Shown here: positions 10,043-20,042 of the stretch, piece after piece
Layout of the letters: every line of letters begins with the position of its first letter
Position numbering within the stretch: position 1 is the first letter of the stretch
Assembly: GCA_017622845.1 (NCBI GenBank)
Contig: JAGAQJ010000044.1
Span: 46,929-110,928 of the forward strand
Source: Lachnospiraceae bacterium
GTDB taxonomy: Bacteria; Bacillota; Clostridia; Lachnospirales; Lachnospiraceae
Reading direction: 5' to 3'
Length of the DNA: 64,000 bases
The notes under the pieces: generated by a model
The model's input: only the letters and a program-made list of their open reading frames with translations
Databases searched by the model: none
Told to the model about the DNA's origin: nothing
Position numbers and translations under genes: made by a program

Positions 10043-12631
10043 ATGAATATTCAGAAGTTTACACAGAAGTCCATTGAAGCAGTTAATAGCTGTGAGAAGC
10101 TTGCTATGGAATATGGCAATCAGGAGCTTGAGCAGGAGCACCTTCTCTATGCGCTTCTGACCCTTGATGACAGTCTGATTCTAAAGCTGATAGAGAAAAT
10201 GGAAATCAATAAGGATTATTTTGTTGACAGAGTACGCAAGGCGCTTGAGAAGCGTGTCAAGGTACAGGGAGGACAGCCCTACGTAGGTCAGTATCTTAAT
10301 AAAGTCTTGATTAGTGCTGAGGACGAGGCAAAGCGCATGGGAGACGAATATGTGTCTGTCGAGCATCTGTTTCTGTCAATGCTTCAGTCGCCGAACAAAG
10401 AAATCAAAGAGATTTTCCGGGAGTATGGCATTACAAGAGAACGTTTTTTAAAGGCACTGTCAGAGGTAAGAGGCAATCAGCGCGTAACGAGCGACAATCC
10501 GGAGGCAACCTACGATACATTGGAAAAATACGGACAGGATTTGGTAGAAAAAGCAAGAAACCAGAAGCTTGATCCGGTAATCGGCAGAGATAACGAAATC
10601 CGAAACATCATACGTATTCTTTCAAGAAAGACTAAGAACAATCCGGTGCTGATTGGCGAGCCTGGCGTTGGTAAGACCGCAGTTGTTGAGGGACTGGCAC
10701 AGCGTATTGTGCGCGGAGATGTGCCGCAGGGACTTAAGGATAAAAAAGTATTTTCCCTTGATATGGGCGCACTGGTGGCAGGTGCCAAGTACAGGGGCGA
10801 ATTTGAGGAAAGACTGAAGGCGGTTCTGGAAGATGTCAAAAACAGTGATGGTCAGATTATCCTGTTTATTGATGAGCTTCATACCATTGTGGGAGCAGGC
10901 AAGACAGAAGGAGCAATGGATGCCGGAAATATGCTCAAGCCAATGCTTGCAAGAGGTGAACTTCACTGTATCGGCGCAACAACGCTTGATGAGTACAGAC
11001 AGTATATTGAAAAGGACCCTGCACTTGAGCGGCGTTTTCAGCCGGTTATGGTAGCGGAGCCTACGGTGGAAGACACGATAAGCATTCTTAGAGGCCTGAA
11101 GGAGCGTTACGAGGTATTCCACGGCGTTAAAATCATGGACAATGCGCTTGTCAGCGCAGCAGTGCTTTCCAACCGTTATATTACAGACCGTTTTCTGCCG
11201 GATAAAGCAATCGACCTTGTAGATGAGGCATGTGCTATGATTAAGACCGAGCTTGATTCCCTTCCTGCAGAGCTTGACGAGCTTCAGAGGAAAATCATGC
11301 AGATGGAGATTGAAGTTGCGGCTCTTAAAAAAGAGGAAGACCGGCTGAGCGCGGAACGCCTTGAGAACCTGCAGGCAGAGCTTGCAGAGCAAAAGGCAGA
11401 GTTTAATAACCGAAAGGCGCAGTGGGACAACGAAAAAGCATGTGTCGAGAAGCTTTCCAAATTGAGAGAGGATATCGAGGATTTGAACAACCAGATTCAG
11501 ATTGCCCAGCGCGAGGGAAATCTGGAGAAAGCAGCAGAGCTAAGTTATGGGAAGCTGCCAGAGCTGAAAAAGCAGCTTGAACTGGAGGAGGAGCATGTCA
11601 ATGCAAGAGAAATGTCTCTCGTGCATGAGAGTGTGTCTGACGACGAGATAGCAAAGATTATATCACGCTGGACGGGAATCCCGGTGTCGAAGCTCAATGA
11701 AAGCGAGCGGAACAAGACCCTCCATCTTGATGAGGAGCTTCATAAGCGCGTGATTGGGCAGGATGAGGGTGTTACCAAGGTGACAGAGGCAATTATCCGT
11801 TCCAAGGCAGGAATCAAGGACCCGGATAAGCCGATTGGCTCCTTCCTGTTCCTCGGACCTACCGGTGTCGGCAAGACCGAGCTTGCAAAGGCGCTTGCAG
11901 CATCGCTTTTTGATGATGAGTCCAATATGGTGCGTATTGATATGAGTGAGTACATGGAGAAACATTCTGTGTCACGGTTAATCGGAGCGCCTCCCGGATA
12001 TGTCGGCTATGATGAGGGCGGTCAGCTTACAGAGGCAGTACGCAGAAAGCCGTATAGTGTTGTATTGTTTGATGAGGTTGAGAAGGCGCATCCGGACGTA
12101 TTTAACATTCTTCTGCAGGTGCTTGATGACGGCCGTATCACGGATTCACAAGGACGTACAGTGGATTTTAAGAATACCATTCTGATTATGACCTCAAATA
12201 TCGGTGCCCAGTATCTTCTTGATGGGATTGACAGTGACGGTAATATCGGGCAGTCGGCGCAGGATATGGTAATGGGAGAGCTGAGAGCACATTTCAGACC
12301 GGAATTTTTGAACAGATTAGATGAAACAATTATGTTCAAGCCGCTTACGAAAGAGAATATCGGAGGAATCATCAGTCTGATTCTTGCAGACATCAATAAG
12401 CGTCTTGCCGATAAGGAGCTAAGCATAGAGATTTCTGACAGGGCACAGCGCTTTATTGCAGAAAACGGATATGATCCGGTATATGGTGCAAGACCGCTCA
12501 AAAGGTATATCCAGAAGCATGTAGAGACACTGGCTGCAAAGCTGATACTGGCAGATAAGGTCAAGGCAGGCGATACGATTCTGATTGATTTAAACAGCAC
12601 AGAAAGCGAACTTCTGGCAGTTACGAAATAA
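10043..12631 (+). CDS. clpB: ATP-dependent disaggregase ClpB
   Basis: 862 residues from ATG 10043, which follows an AGGAGG site; an upstream frame start at 9992 lacks one. ClpB is a ring-shaped AAA+ unfoldase that threads aggregated proteins together with the DnaK system. Domains in order: Clp N-domain (1-145), first AAA+ with G-E-P-G-V-G-K-T at 205-212 and Walker B L-F-I-D-E-L-H, the long middle coiled coil (about 400-525) that marks ClpB against ClpA/ClpC, and second AAA+ with G-P-T-G-V-G-K-T and L-F-D-E-V-E-K-A. The pore loop Y-R-G-E-F is present. It is a single gene with promoter and terminator. Confidence 0.97.
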   Translation: MNIQKFTQKSIEAVNSCEKLAMEYGNQELEQEHLLYALLTLDDSLILKLIEKMEINKDYFVDRVRKALEKRVKVQGGQPYVGQYLNKVLISAEDEAKRMGDEYVSVEHLFLSMLQSPNKEIKEIFREYGITRERFLKALSEVRGNQRVTSDNPEATYDTLEKYGQDLVEKARNQKLDPVIGRDNEIRNIIRILSRKTKNNPVLIGEPGVGKTAVVEGLAQRIVRGDVPQGLKDKKVFSLDMGALVAGAKYRGEFEERLKAVLEDVKNSDGQIILFIDELHTIVGAGKTEGAMDAGNMLKPMLARGELHCIGATTLDEYRQYIEKDPALERRFQPVMVAEPTVEDTISILRGLKERYEVFHGVKIMDNALVSAAVLSNRYITDRFLPDKAIDLVDEACAMIKTELDSLPAELDELQRKIMQMEIEVAALKKEEDRLSAERLENLQAELAEQKAEFNNRKAQWDNEKACVEKLSKLREDIEDLNNQIQIAQREGNLEKAAELSYGKLPELKKQLELEEEHVNAREMSLVHESVSDDEIAKIISRWTGIPVSKLNESERNKTLHLDEELHKRVIGQDEGVTKVTEAIIRSKAGIKDPDKPIGSFLFLGPTGVGKTELAKALAASLFDDESNMVRIDMSEYMEKHSVSRLIGAPPGYVGYDEGGQLTEAVRRKPYSVVLFDEVEKAHPDVFNILLQVLDDGRITDSQGRTVDFKNTILIMTSNIGAQYLLDGIDSDGNIGQSAQDMVMGELRAHFRPEFLNRLDETIMFKPLTKENIGGIISLILADINKRLADKELSIEISDRAQRFIAENGYDPVYGARPLKRYIQKHVETLAAKLILADKVKAGDTILIDLNSTESELLAVTK

Positions 12632-12645
12632 AATCAAAGAATAAT

Positions 12646-12692
12646 AAAAAAGAACCATAAACACAGCCAATACGATGTTTATGGTTCTTTTT
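12646..12692. terminator. bidirectional terminator after clpB
   Basis: Seventeen-base perfect stem (12646-12662 with 12676-12692) flanked by A and T runs, between clpB and the convergent SGNH gene. Confidence 0.9.
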
Positions 12693-12728
12693 ATGTACAC
12701 CGGTACACAAAGGAAGGGCTGCCCGGAG

Positions 12729-13679
12729 CTAACGGATAATCACTGCATGCTGCAGCAAAAAGTCCTTCCACAACGGATAATATTGGGCCTTGATATGCAC
12801 CTGATCCCATGTGTAATCAGCAACCAATGCGCCGTCATCGCAAAGGCTGCTCTCATTGATGTCAATGTAAAAAATATTTTTCTGGTTGGCGAGCGTTGCA
12901 ATCAGTTTATTCCTTTCCAGAAGGCTTTCATTTGTGACACCTGCGTTTTCATCGGATTTTAGCTTTGTGACAAGCAGATTTGCCTGAATAAAGATTAAAG
13001 CATCGGGCTGCAGGCTTTGAATGTCGTTGACGACGTCGCGATAGTGCTCATAAAAGTATTCCGGTGTTCCGGTGCCGCATTCGTTGATGCCTACCATCAG
13101 ATAAATCTTTCCAAACTGCTTCTCGGCAAGTACATCATGTACAGAGGTTTTACGGTTCTCGTACATGACCTTGGGTTTATCATAATCATATATGGTAAGG
13201 GAAGTCCTGCATAAAAAGGTAGCGCCCTCTATCCCTGCATACTGACTGATGCCTACGGTACGGGAATCACCGATAAAGCAGGCATCAGAGAAATAATCGT
13301 CCGTCGCAGTAGTAAAACTGTATAGCTCAGACTTGGCTGATGCTTTCGACGCAGCGGCAGGGCTTTGTATTGTTTCGTCAATGATAGAGGCGATGGAAAG
13401 TCCGGACAAGCCGTCTGTCTGCCGGGACAGAGATGATGCCGCAGACTCAGCCGGGATACTTAGGTTGCTGACCGCATAATCAGTGCCGAAGCCGGAAAAA
13501 TCAGTCAAAAATAGTTGATCGTGCAAACCCTGCATGGCGGATGCCAAAGGCGGAGATGCAGGCGTATAGTTTTGCTCCTTGTGATAATACTGCGTATTCC
13601 AATAATTTCCAAGAATGCTGCATAGTAACGCTGACAATATTATCAGAAAGGACAATAGATAGCATTTCTTGTCTTTCAT
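12729..13679 (-). CDS. membrane-anchored SGNH/GDSL-type hydrolase (polymer O-acyl transfer partner)
   Basis: 316 residues. An N-terminal signal-anchor helix at about 7-26, a Ser/Ala-rich linker to about 125, then an SGNH domain. Block I is F-I-G-D-S-R-T-V-G with Ser139, block III is G-I-N-E-C-G, and the final D-x-V-H catalytic pair sits near residue 290. It lies 31 bases downstream of an MBOAT acyltransferase. In known pairs (DltB/DltD, AlgI/AlgJ, PatA/PatB) the MBOAT protein moves an acyl group across the membrane and the SGNH-like partner places it on the polymer. The role in O-acetylation of a surface glycan or peptidoglycan is therefore inference from context. GGAGGT precedes the start. 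Confidence 0.8.
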   Translation of the reverse strand: MKDKKCYLLSFLIILSALLCSILGNYWNTQYYHKEQNYTPASPPLASAMQGLHDQLFLTDFSGFGTDYAVSNLSIPAESAASSLSRQTDGLSGLSIASIIDETIQSPAAASKASAKSELYSFTTATDDYFSDACFIGDSRTVGISQYAGIEGATFLCRTSLTIYDYDKPKVMYENRKTSVHDVLAEKQFGKIYLMVGINECGTGTPEYFYEHYRDVVNDIQSLQPDALIFIQANLLVTKLKSDENAGVTNESLLERNKLIATLANQKNIFYIDINESSLCDDGALVADYTWDQVHIKAQYYPLWKDFLLQHAVIIR

Positions 13680-13710
13680 ATAAGAACAGACCTCCGGTCA
13701 TAAAACAATA

Positions 13711-15129
13711 TCAGAATCTAAAATATAAAAACGGGTTGTTGATTCCGATGGATAAATAGTAAACAGAACACCAAAAAATAACAAATGCGATAAGAATGCC
13801 GGAAACCTTGTCACGTATTTTGCCGAAAAGCTTTTCAGGATAATGGGTGGAAAACAAAATACTTGCTATAAGCAGGGGAGCATATGTAGTCAAAAGCTTC
13901 GTAAAATCATTAAAATCTGTATTGGTGCCTATGCCAAAAACAGGAAACAGCTTTGAGAGATATATTCCAAGCTCGGAAAAATCACTGATTGCAAAAATGG
14001 TCCAGCTTATCAGGATATAAAAAATCATGTAAGTGTGTGAGAACAGCTTTGCAAAAAGATTGTCCGCATTCAGCCATTTTAGTGTTATATTTTTTTCAAT
14101 AACCAGCAATATAAAAATGAAAATTCCCCATAGGATAAAATTCCATGCCGCACCATGCCAGAACCCGACCAGGAACCATACGACAAACAGGTTGCCAATC
14201 GTGCGGAGCCTTCCCTTGCGGTTGCCGCCAAGCGGAATGTATACATATTCCTTAAACCAAGTGCCAAGTGTAATATGCCATCTGCGCCAGAAATCCGTGA
14301 CGCTGCGCGCCATATAAGGGTGCCGGAAGTTTACGGGCATCCGGAAGCCAAGCATCTCCCCCAGACCGACTGCCATCATGGAATAGCCGCAAAAGTCAAA
14401 ATAAAGCTGCATGGAATATGCAAACGCTCCCAGCCATGCAAGCGGAGTGGAAATACTTTCGTAGCCGATTGTGCAGACTTCATTCCAAAGAGTGCCGATA
14501 CGGTTGGCGATAATTACCTTATAGCCAAGTCCTACGATAAAGGTTTTCAGACCATTGTCAAGATTGCTGATGCCGATTGTACGCTCCTTTAAGGCATCGC
14601 GGATATCTGCGTATACAACAATAGGACCTGCGATAAGCTGAGGAAACATGCAAAGATAAGCACCGAGGTTTACAAAGGATTCGTCAGCATCTATTTTTTC
14701 AAGATATACGTCTATGATATATGATACAATCTGGAAGGTATAGAAGCTGATGCCAAGCGGCAGCGAGAGGTTCAGCGTGTAAAAACGCCAGTGAATACCC
14801 AAAAGCCGGAGCGCCGCATTGATATTTTCTATAAAAAAATTTGTATATTTAAAAAACAGCAGAAAACCGAAATTATATAAAAGCGCCAGCAGCAGAAAAA
14901 ATTTTTTCTCGAATTTCCTGCCCTTAAAACGTGCAATGCCCCGTCCGATAAAGAAATTTACCGCGATGGAGCAAAGCATCAGAAAAAGGTAGTACGGCTC
15001 ACCAAAGCTGTAGAATACCAGACTTCCGAGAAAAAGCAGAAGATTTCTGTTTTTGGGTGGGAATATGTAATATAAAACCAAAAAAACCGGTAAAAATACA
15101 AATATGAATGAAAGGCTGCTAAAAACCAT
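13711..15129 (-). CDS. MBOAT-family membrane O-acyltransferase
   Basis: 472 residues from the ATG at 15129, chosen because GGAGG lies seven bases before it; an earlier in-frame ATG at 15222 adds an unlikely N-terminus. About ten membrane helices. Family motifs: F-P-Q-L-I-A-G-P-I, then D-F-W-R-R-W-H-I-T-L, then the catalytic-His segment F-W-H-G-A-A-W-N-F. This is the AlgI/DltB/PatA branch. It is the first gene of the two-gene unit with the SGNH protein, and probably carries an acetyl group from cytoplasmic acetyl-CoA outward. No D-alanine ligase genes (dltA, dltC) are nearby, which argues against teichoic acid D-alanylation. Confidence 0.9.
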   Translation of the reverse strand: MVFSSLSFIFVFLPVFLVLYYIFPPKNRNLLLFLGSLVFYSFGEPYYLFLMLCSIAVNFFIGRGIARFKGRKFEKKFFLLLALLYNFGFLLFFKYTNFFIENINAALRLLGIHWRFYTLNLSLPLGISFYTFQIVSYIIDVYLEKIDADESFVNLGAYLCMFPQLIAGPIVVYADIRDALKERTIGISNLDNGLKTFIVGLGYKVIIANRIGTLWNEVCTIGYESISTPLAWLGAFAYSMQLYFDFCGYSMMAVGLGEMLGFRMPVNFRHPYMARSVTDFWRRWHITLGTWFKEYVYIPLGGNRKGRLRTIGNLFVVWFLVGFWHGAAWNFILWGIFIFILLVIEKNITLKWLNADNLFAKLFSHTYMIFYILISWTIFAISDFSELGIYLSKLFPVFGIGTNTDFNDFTKLLTTYAPLLIASILFSTHYPEKLFGKIRDKVSGILIAFVIFWCSVYYLSIGINNPFLYFRF

Positions 15130-15590
15130 GAAGTGCCTCCATGAATCATGATATAGGTTACAAAACTTCCGCACAAAGATATGTGCTGCCTTAATAAAAG
15201 TGATATTTGATAAATTATGCAACCGTACTAAATATTATAACAAAAGCTTATAGATAATTCCACAAAATTATCGGAATTTTTTTGTACAAATAATACAGTT
15301 AATTCCATAAAAAATATAGTGTTTTTAAACATTTATCAAGTTCGGCGGTGCTTGTTCTGACATCATTCCATTTATTGTAAAAGAAACTGAGGGTATATGC
15401 AGTGAAAATAAATTTTATTGCGTCACATAGGATAAATGTGCTACAGTTGAAATGAAACAGAAAGAAATACAGCGTTAAGGTATATGGGAGAAATGCTTTT
15501 TCCGGATAAAAGGAAGATCAGGATATATCACGTGGATTATGAGAGAGAGAAAATTCTGCAGAATGAAGATTAGGAAGGTATGACAGCAGC
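15130..15590. other. intergenic region between divergent genes
   Basis: 460 A+T-rich bases. On the minus strand a TATAAT (15234-15239) lies about 105 bases ahead of the MBOAT start, with no good -35. A six-base hairpin with a T run lies near 15256-15287. A 29-codon open frame (15484-15573) precedes the PrsA-like gene but has a weak ribosome site. No convincing gene is seen. Confidence 0.4.
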
Positions 15591-16766
15591 ATGAGGTATG
15601 ATAACGTAAAAAAAACAATAAATGAGAAAAAAATAAATCAAATGATTCATAAAAAAAGTATATATGGTAAGAGCATAATTAGGAGGAGCAGTAACAGAAC
15701 AGACATCAGCAGAAAAATCATAAAATTGTCAGCCGCTTTGATGTCCGCAGTTCTTTTGATAACGGGATGCGGGGCAGGGACAAACAATGCCGGGAATACA
15801 AAGGTGGTGCTTACAACAGGATTTGGCAGGGACGAGGTGTTCCGTATCGACAAGGCGTCCTGCAGGCTGCCGGAGATTATGGTATATCTGACAAATACGA
15901 AGAACCAGTATGAGAAAACGCTTGGAAGCCGGATATGGGAAGCCTCCTACAACGGCGAAACACTGGAGGAAAATATTAAAGAGACAGTGCTTGCGCGGCT
16001 TGCACGGATTAAGGCTATGAACCTGCTTGCCGAAAGATATGAGATCGTGTTATCCGGTGAGGAGCTTGACAATGCTGCAAAGGCGGCAAAACTTTATTAT
16101 GAGTCGCTCAATGACAAGGAACGGGAGCTGCTGGGAGCGGACGAGAAGCTTTTGTGCGCCATGTATGAGGAGTATGCGCTGTCTGCAAAGGTATATGAAT
16201 ATCTGATTGCCGATATCAATCCTGAGATTAGCGATGATGAGGCAAGAACCATTACAGTGCAGTGTATCCTGATAAAGACCTATTCGTTAAATGAAGCAGG
16301 AGAGCAGGTGCCTTATTCGGCTTTGGCAAAAGAGGAAGCATATCAGCGTGCGTCGGAGGCGCTCAGACGCGCGCAGGAAGGAGAGGATTTTTCCAGCCTG
16401 ACTGCAGAGTACAATGAGGACAGCAATTCGATGTATTCTTTTGGAAAGGGCACGATGGATGCTGCTTTTGAGGAGGCGGCATTTAACCTTGGAACAGATG
16501 AAATCAGCGGTATAGTGGAGTCTGCGTACGGCTATCATATCATCAAGTGCATCAGTACCTTTGACAGAGACGAGACAGACCGGAATAAGCTCAAAATCGT
16601 GGAACAGCGCAGAAAAGAAGTTTTTAATGAGGAATACTCGGGGTTCGTAGAGGGACTTGCCAGAAATATCAATGAAAAATTGTGGAGTACGGTAGGATTT
16701 ATAGAAGATGCAGAGGTAACGACGAGCAGCTTTTTTGAGATTTATCATGAGGTATTTTCTTCATAA
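15591..16766 (+). CDS. PrsA-like lipoprotein, parvulin-type peptidyl-prolyl isomerase
   Basis: 391 residues. A signal helix at about 43-59 ends in a lipobox L-I-T-G-C with Cys60, so the mature protein is lipid-anchored outside the membrane. An N-terminal helical SurA/PrsA-like part (75-215) is followed by a parvulin domain at about 220-320, with the typical F-G-K-G-T-M and S-A-Y-G-Y-H-I-I-K elements. Such proteins help secreted proteins fold. The 42-residue Lys/Arg-rich stretch before the signal helix is unusually long. A shorter start at an internal ATG (M19) is possible, but the AGGAAGG site favours ATG 15591. The gene precedes the htpG unit. Confidence 0.85.
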   Translation: MRYDNVKKTINEKKINQMIHKKSIYGKSIIRRSSNRTDISRKIIKLSAALMSAVLLITGCGAGTNNAGNTKVVLTTGFGRDEVFRIDKASCRLPEIMVYLTNTKNQYEKTLGSRIWEASYNGETLEENIKETVLARLARIKAMNLLAERYEIVLSGEELDNAAKAAKLYYESLNDKERELLGADEKLLCAMYEEYALSAKVYEYLIADINPEISDDEARTITVQCILIKTYSLNEAGEQVPYSALAKEEAYQRASEALRRAQEGEDFSSLTAEYNEDSNSMYSFGKGTMDAAFEEAAFNLGTDEISGIVESAYGYHIIKCISTFDRDETDRNKLKIVEQRRKEVFNEEYSGFVEGLARNINEKLWSTVGFIEDAEVTTSSFFEIYHEVFSS

Positions 16767-16808
16767 AACAAATAAAAAATTAAGGAAGTATAAACAAATT
16801 ATTAATTA

Positions 16809-16835
16809 TTAGCACTCAACCAAATTGAGTGCTAA
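16809..16835 (+). promoter_or_regulatory. CIRCE element (HrcA operator)
   Basis: Perfect TTAGCACTC (16809-16817), nine-base spacer, GAGTGCTAA (16827-16835). This is the consensus HrcA binding site, placed upstream of htpG. It predicts heat-shock induction through HrcA. Confidence 0.95.
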
Positions 16836-16842
16836 TTTTGTC

Positions 16843-16871
16843 TTGACTTTTATAATTCAGGGTATTAAACT
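16843..16871 (+). promoter_or_regulatory. probable htpG promoter next to CIRCE
   Basis: TTGACT 16843-16848, 17-base spacer, TAAACT 16866-16871. The -10 is weak. CIRCE ends eight bases before the -35, so HrcA would block polymerase from the upstream side. Confidence 0.5.
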
Positions 16872-16941
16872 ATCTATCAGACAGGAAATAAATACCTGAT
16901 ATCAATTATGTAAACAGACATGAGAAAGGAATGTGATTTTT

Positions 16942-19065
16942 ATGGCAGAGAAGCGCGGAAGCTTGTCAATCAACAGCGATAATATTTTCCCAATTATTAA
17001 GAAGTGGTTGTATTCAGACCACGATATATTTTACAGAGAGCTGATTTCAAACGGCTGTGATGCAATCACGAAGCTGAAAAAGCTTGAGATGATGGGAGAG
17101 TATGAATATCCTGAAGGAGTGAAGAAGGATATTCACATCATCGTAAATCCAGAGGAGAAAACGCTGAAGTTTATTGATACCGGACTTGGTATGACAGCAG
17201 ACGAGGTTGAGGAGTACATCAATCAGATAGCATTTTCAGGCGCTACGGATTTTATTGAGAAGTATAAGGATAAGACAAATGATGACCAGATTATCGGACA
17301 TTTCGGTCTTGGCTTCTACTCAGCATTTATGGTAGCCGATGAGGTTCATATTGACACGCTTTCTTACAAGGAAGGGGCAGTGCCGGTGCATTGGGAATGT
17401 GACGGCGGTACTGAGTTTACGATGACAGACGGTGACAGGACTGCTGTCGGTACTGAGATTACATTGTACATCAATGAGGACTGCCTTGAGTTCTGCAACG
17501 AGTATAAGGCAAGAGAGGTTATCAAGAAATACTGCTCTTTCATGCCATATGAGATATATCTTGAGAAAGCCAATGCACCGGAAGAGTTTGAAACCATCAA
17601 CCCCGAAGATAAAAGAGAAGATGACATAGTTGTTGAAACATTCGAGGAGGAAAGAGAGGTTCCCGGCGAGGACGGAAAAGAGCCGGTTAAGGAAAAGGTT
17701 CCAAAGCTTAAGATTAAGAAGCGTCCCGTGCCCCTCAACGACACACATCCTTTGTGGACAAAGCACCCGAATGAATGCACAAAGGAGGAATATATCGAGT
17801 TTTACCGCAAGGTATTTGCCGATTACAAGGAGCCGCTTTTCTGGATTCACTTAAATATGGATTATCCGTTTAATATGAAGGGTATTCTCTACTTCCCGAA
17901 GATTAACATGGAGTATGAGTCTATCGAGGGAACGATTAAATTATATAATAATCAGGTATTTATTGCAGACAATATCAAAGAGGTCATTCCTGAGTTCCTT
18001 CTGCTGTTAAAGGGTGTCATTGACTGTCCTGATTTGCCGCTGAATGTGTCAAGAAGCGCACTGCAGAATGACGGCTTTGTCACAAAAATCAGCGAGTACA
18101 TCACTAAGAAGGTAGCCGATAAGCTGTCCGGCATGTGCAAGACCGATAAGGAAAATTATGAGAAGTACTGGGACGACATCAGTCCGTTTATCAAGTTCGG
18201 CTGCTTAAAGGACGACAAGTTCTGCGAGAAGATGACAGATTATATCCTGTTTAAAAATCTTGACGGCAAGTATCTGACACTTCCGGAGTGTCTGGAAGTC
18301 AAGAAGACGGACCCTGATGAGGTGAATGCCGGAGAGGCACAGGAGAATGAGGCAGCAGCAACAGATGCCGAGACTGGCGAGAAGGTAGAGGCTGAGGTAG
18401 TAGATGAGGATGGCGAGGCTGTAGACATTCCTACAGAGGACGAGGAGACAAAGGAAAAGATTATTTACTATGTCACAGACCTTGTACAGCAGAGTCAGTA
18501 TGTCAATATGTTCAAGAAGGCAAAAATGGACGCTGTCGTGCTGCCTGACAAGATTGACCAGCCTTTCGTGTCACAGCTTGAAGCGAAGAATCAGGGAATT
18601 AAGTTCTCCCGTATTGATGCGGACCTGACAGATACCTTCAAGACCAAGAACTCCAAGAAGGTAGAGGAGGAGCTTGCAAAGAAAAGCGAGGAGATTTCCA
18701 AGCTCTTTAAAAAGGCTGTCAAGAAGGAAAACATCACGGTAAAGGTTGAGAAGCTTAAAAATAAAGAAATTGCATCAATGATTACTGTTTCCGAGGAAAC
18801 GCGCAGAATGCAGGATATGATGAAGATGTATGCAATGCCCGGCATGGATATGGGCATGATGGGCAAGGAGGGTGAAACCTTAGTGCTCAATGCCAGCAAC
18901 AAGCTCGTCGAGTATGTGCTTGAACATCAGGACGGTGAGAATGTGGAGCTTATCTGCGAACAGCTCTATGATTTAGCGCTGCTTCAGCAGGCGCCACTGC
19001 AGCCGGAAGCAATGACAAAGTTCATCAACAGAAGCAACAAGATTATGATGCTTTTAACGAAATAG
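16942..19065 (+). CDS. htpG: Hsp90-family chaperone HtpG with extra acidic segments
   Basis: 707 residues from ATG 16942, placed 11 bases after AAAGGA; a GTG at 16933 is too close. The N-domain has the GHKL ATP site: R-E-L-I-S-N-G-C-D-A with Glu33 and Asn37, D-T-G-L-G-M, and G-H-F-G-L-G-F-Y-S. The middle domain has the P-L-N-V-S-R segment with the ATP-contacting Arg. Bacterial HtpG is usually about 620-640 residues. Here a charged linker (about 201-260) and a very acidic insert (about 445-495) account for the extra length. A Met-rich stretch near 660-670 lies in the C-domain. The dimer folds client proteins in the cytoplasm. Controlled by CIRCE. Confidence 0.95.
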   Translation: MAEKRGSLSINSDNIFPIIKKWLYSDHDIFYRELISNGCDAITKLKKLEMMGEYEYPEGVKKDIHIIVNPEEKTLKFIDTGLGMTADEVEEYINQIAFSGATDFIEKYKDKTNDDQIIGHFGLGFYSAFMVADEVHIDTLSYKEGAVPVHWECDGGTEFTMTDGDRTAVGTEITLYINEDCLEFCNEYKAREVIKKYCSFMPYEIYLEKANAPEEFETINPEDKREDDIVVETFEEEREVPGEDGKEPVKEKVPKLKIKKRPVPLNDTHPLWTKHPNECTKEEYIEFYRKVFADYKEPLFWIHLNMDYPFNMKGILYFPKINMEYESIEGTIKLYNNQVFIADNIKEVIPEFLLLLKGVIDCPDLPLNVSRSALQNDGFVTKISEYITKKVADKLSGMCKTDKENYEKYWDDISPFIKFGCLKDDKFCEKMTDYILFKNLDGKYLTLPECLEVKKTDPDEVNAGEAQENEAAATDAETGEKVEAEVVDEDGEAVDIPTEDEETKEKIIYYVTDLVQQSQYVNMFKKAKMDAVVLPDKIDQPFVSQLEAKNQGIKFSRIDADLTDTFKTKNSKKVEEELAKKSEEISKLFKKAVKKENITVKVEKLKNKEIASMITVSEETRRMQDMMKMYAMPGMDMGMMGKEGETLVLNASNKLVEYVLEHQDGENVELICEQLYDLALLQQAPLQPEAMTKFINRSNKIMMLLTK

Positions 19066-19091
19066 AATATTTTTTATGTGTCCATGTGCAT

Positions 19092-19135
19092 AAAAATACC
19101 GGTTCGGCATTGCGCCGAACCGGTATTTTATTTTT
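19092..19135. terminator. bidirectional terminator after htpG
   Basis: Sixteen-base perfect stem (19093-19108 with 19114-19129), loop ATTGC, T run after it. Shared with the convergent gene. Confidence 0.9.
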
Positions 19136-19670
19136 GAGACTGTTTGATATAAAATTGTGTGATGCGATCGTTTTCCAGAAACCAGGAATCCTTGTCCTTC
19201 GTACCGGTTACCTGACAAAGCGTAGAGCAAATACCAAGCGCGGGATTCCACAGATAGTCACGCTCCTCATACATGCCGATTAAAATATTCCGATCTACAA
19301 GACCTGTAAAACCAAGTTTCTTAACGGGCTTTAGGTCAAGCTCAAAGCCAAGGCGCGGATTATACGTTGAAATGATAATGCCTTCCTTGAGAATATCATG
19401 AACAATTACGCTTTCATAACAATTGCGGACTATGCCGACCATGTGGATATCACAGGCACGTGTGAGATTTTCATCTCGCAGGTCTGTCTGGAGCAGATAC
19501 CTTCCGTCACAAGTCGGGAATGTGAAATTCTCGTCCGAGGTGTCTGAATAAAGTACGAAACGCCCTACTCCAAGATAGACAGCAGGATAATCTTTGCCGC
19601 AATACGTTACATAAAGTCCTCCGCGGTACTCACCGGTAGATGTGCCTTCAAACTCAAAACTCTCTCTCAT
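19128..19670 (-). CDS. conserved-looking protein of unknown function
   Basis: 180 residues, soluble and beta-rich, with no signal peptide. It opens with M-R-E-S-F-E-F-E-G-T and has repeated short strands separated by acidic turns (Y-S-D-T-S-D-E-N-F, R-D-E-N-L-T-R-A-C-D). I do not recognise the family. ATG 19670 is chosen because GGGAGAA lies about seven bases before it; the longer frame starts at 19691. Its neighbours give no functional hint. It ends in the htpG terminator. Confidence 0.6.
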   Translation of the reverse strand: MRESFEFEGTSTGEYRGGLYVTYCGKDYPAVYLGVGRFVLYSDTSDENFTFPTCDGRYLLQTDLRDENLTRACDIHMVGIVRNCYESVIVHDILKEGIIISTYNPRLGFELDLKPVKKLGFTGLVDRNILIGMYEERDYLWNPALGICSTLCQVTGTKDKDSWFLENDRITQFYIKQSQK

Positions 19671-20042
19671 ATAGCTTCTCCCAATTAACAATTACCAACA
19701 ATTTTCAAGCAGAACAAACTAATTACCAACATAATATTATATGAAATGTTCGATGACAAGTAGGAAAAGCTGATGAAAAGAACAGTAACACACTATTGAT
19801 TTAAATAAATAATTATTTCGAAATAATGGATTTTTATACAATAAAAAAGAAAAATTAAAAATTTACTGTTACATTTAGGAAATGTAGCATAAGTAGAGTG
19901 ATTTCTGCAGCTGAGCAGCAAAATTGCAGCTACAGTTAAAATACAACTTTTGAATGACAAAACGGGTAAAATAGTTTACAATTATTTTGAACAGGATTTT
20001 TCGGACATACGCCCGTCAGTGAAAAGGAGGTTGCTTCTGCAT
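19671..20042. other. intergenic region between divergent genes
   Basis: About 370 bases. A very A+T-rich core (19790-19870) is flanked by a hairpin-capable G-C-A-G-C-T repeat near 19905-19930 (two copies, one inverted). Regulatory sites for both flanking genes probably lie here, but I cannot define a promoter. No gene is seen. Confidence 0.4.

Noticed and set aside
15484-15573. 29-codon open frame before the PrsA-like gene
   Set aside because: Weak ribosome site and no recognisable peptide. It could be a leader peptide but cannot be supported.
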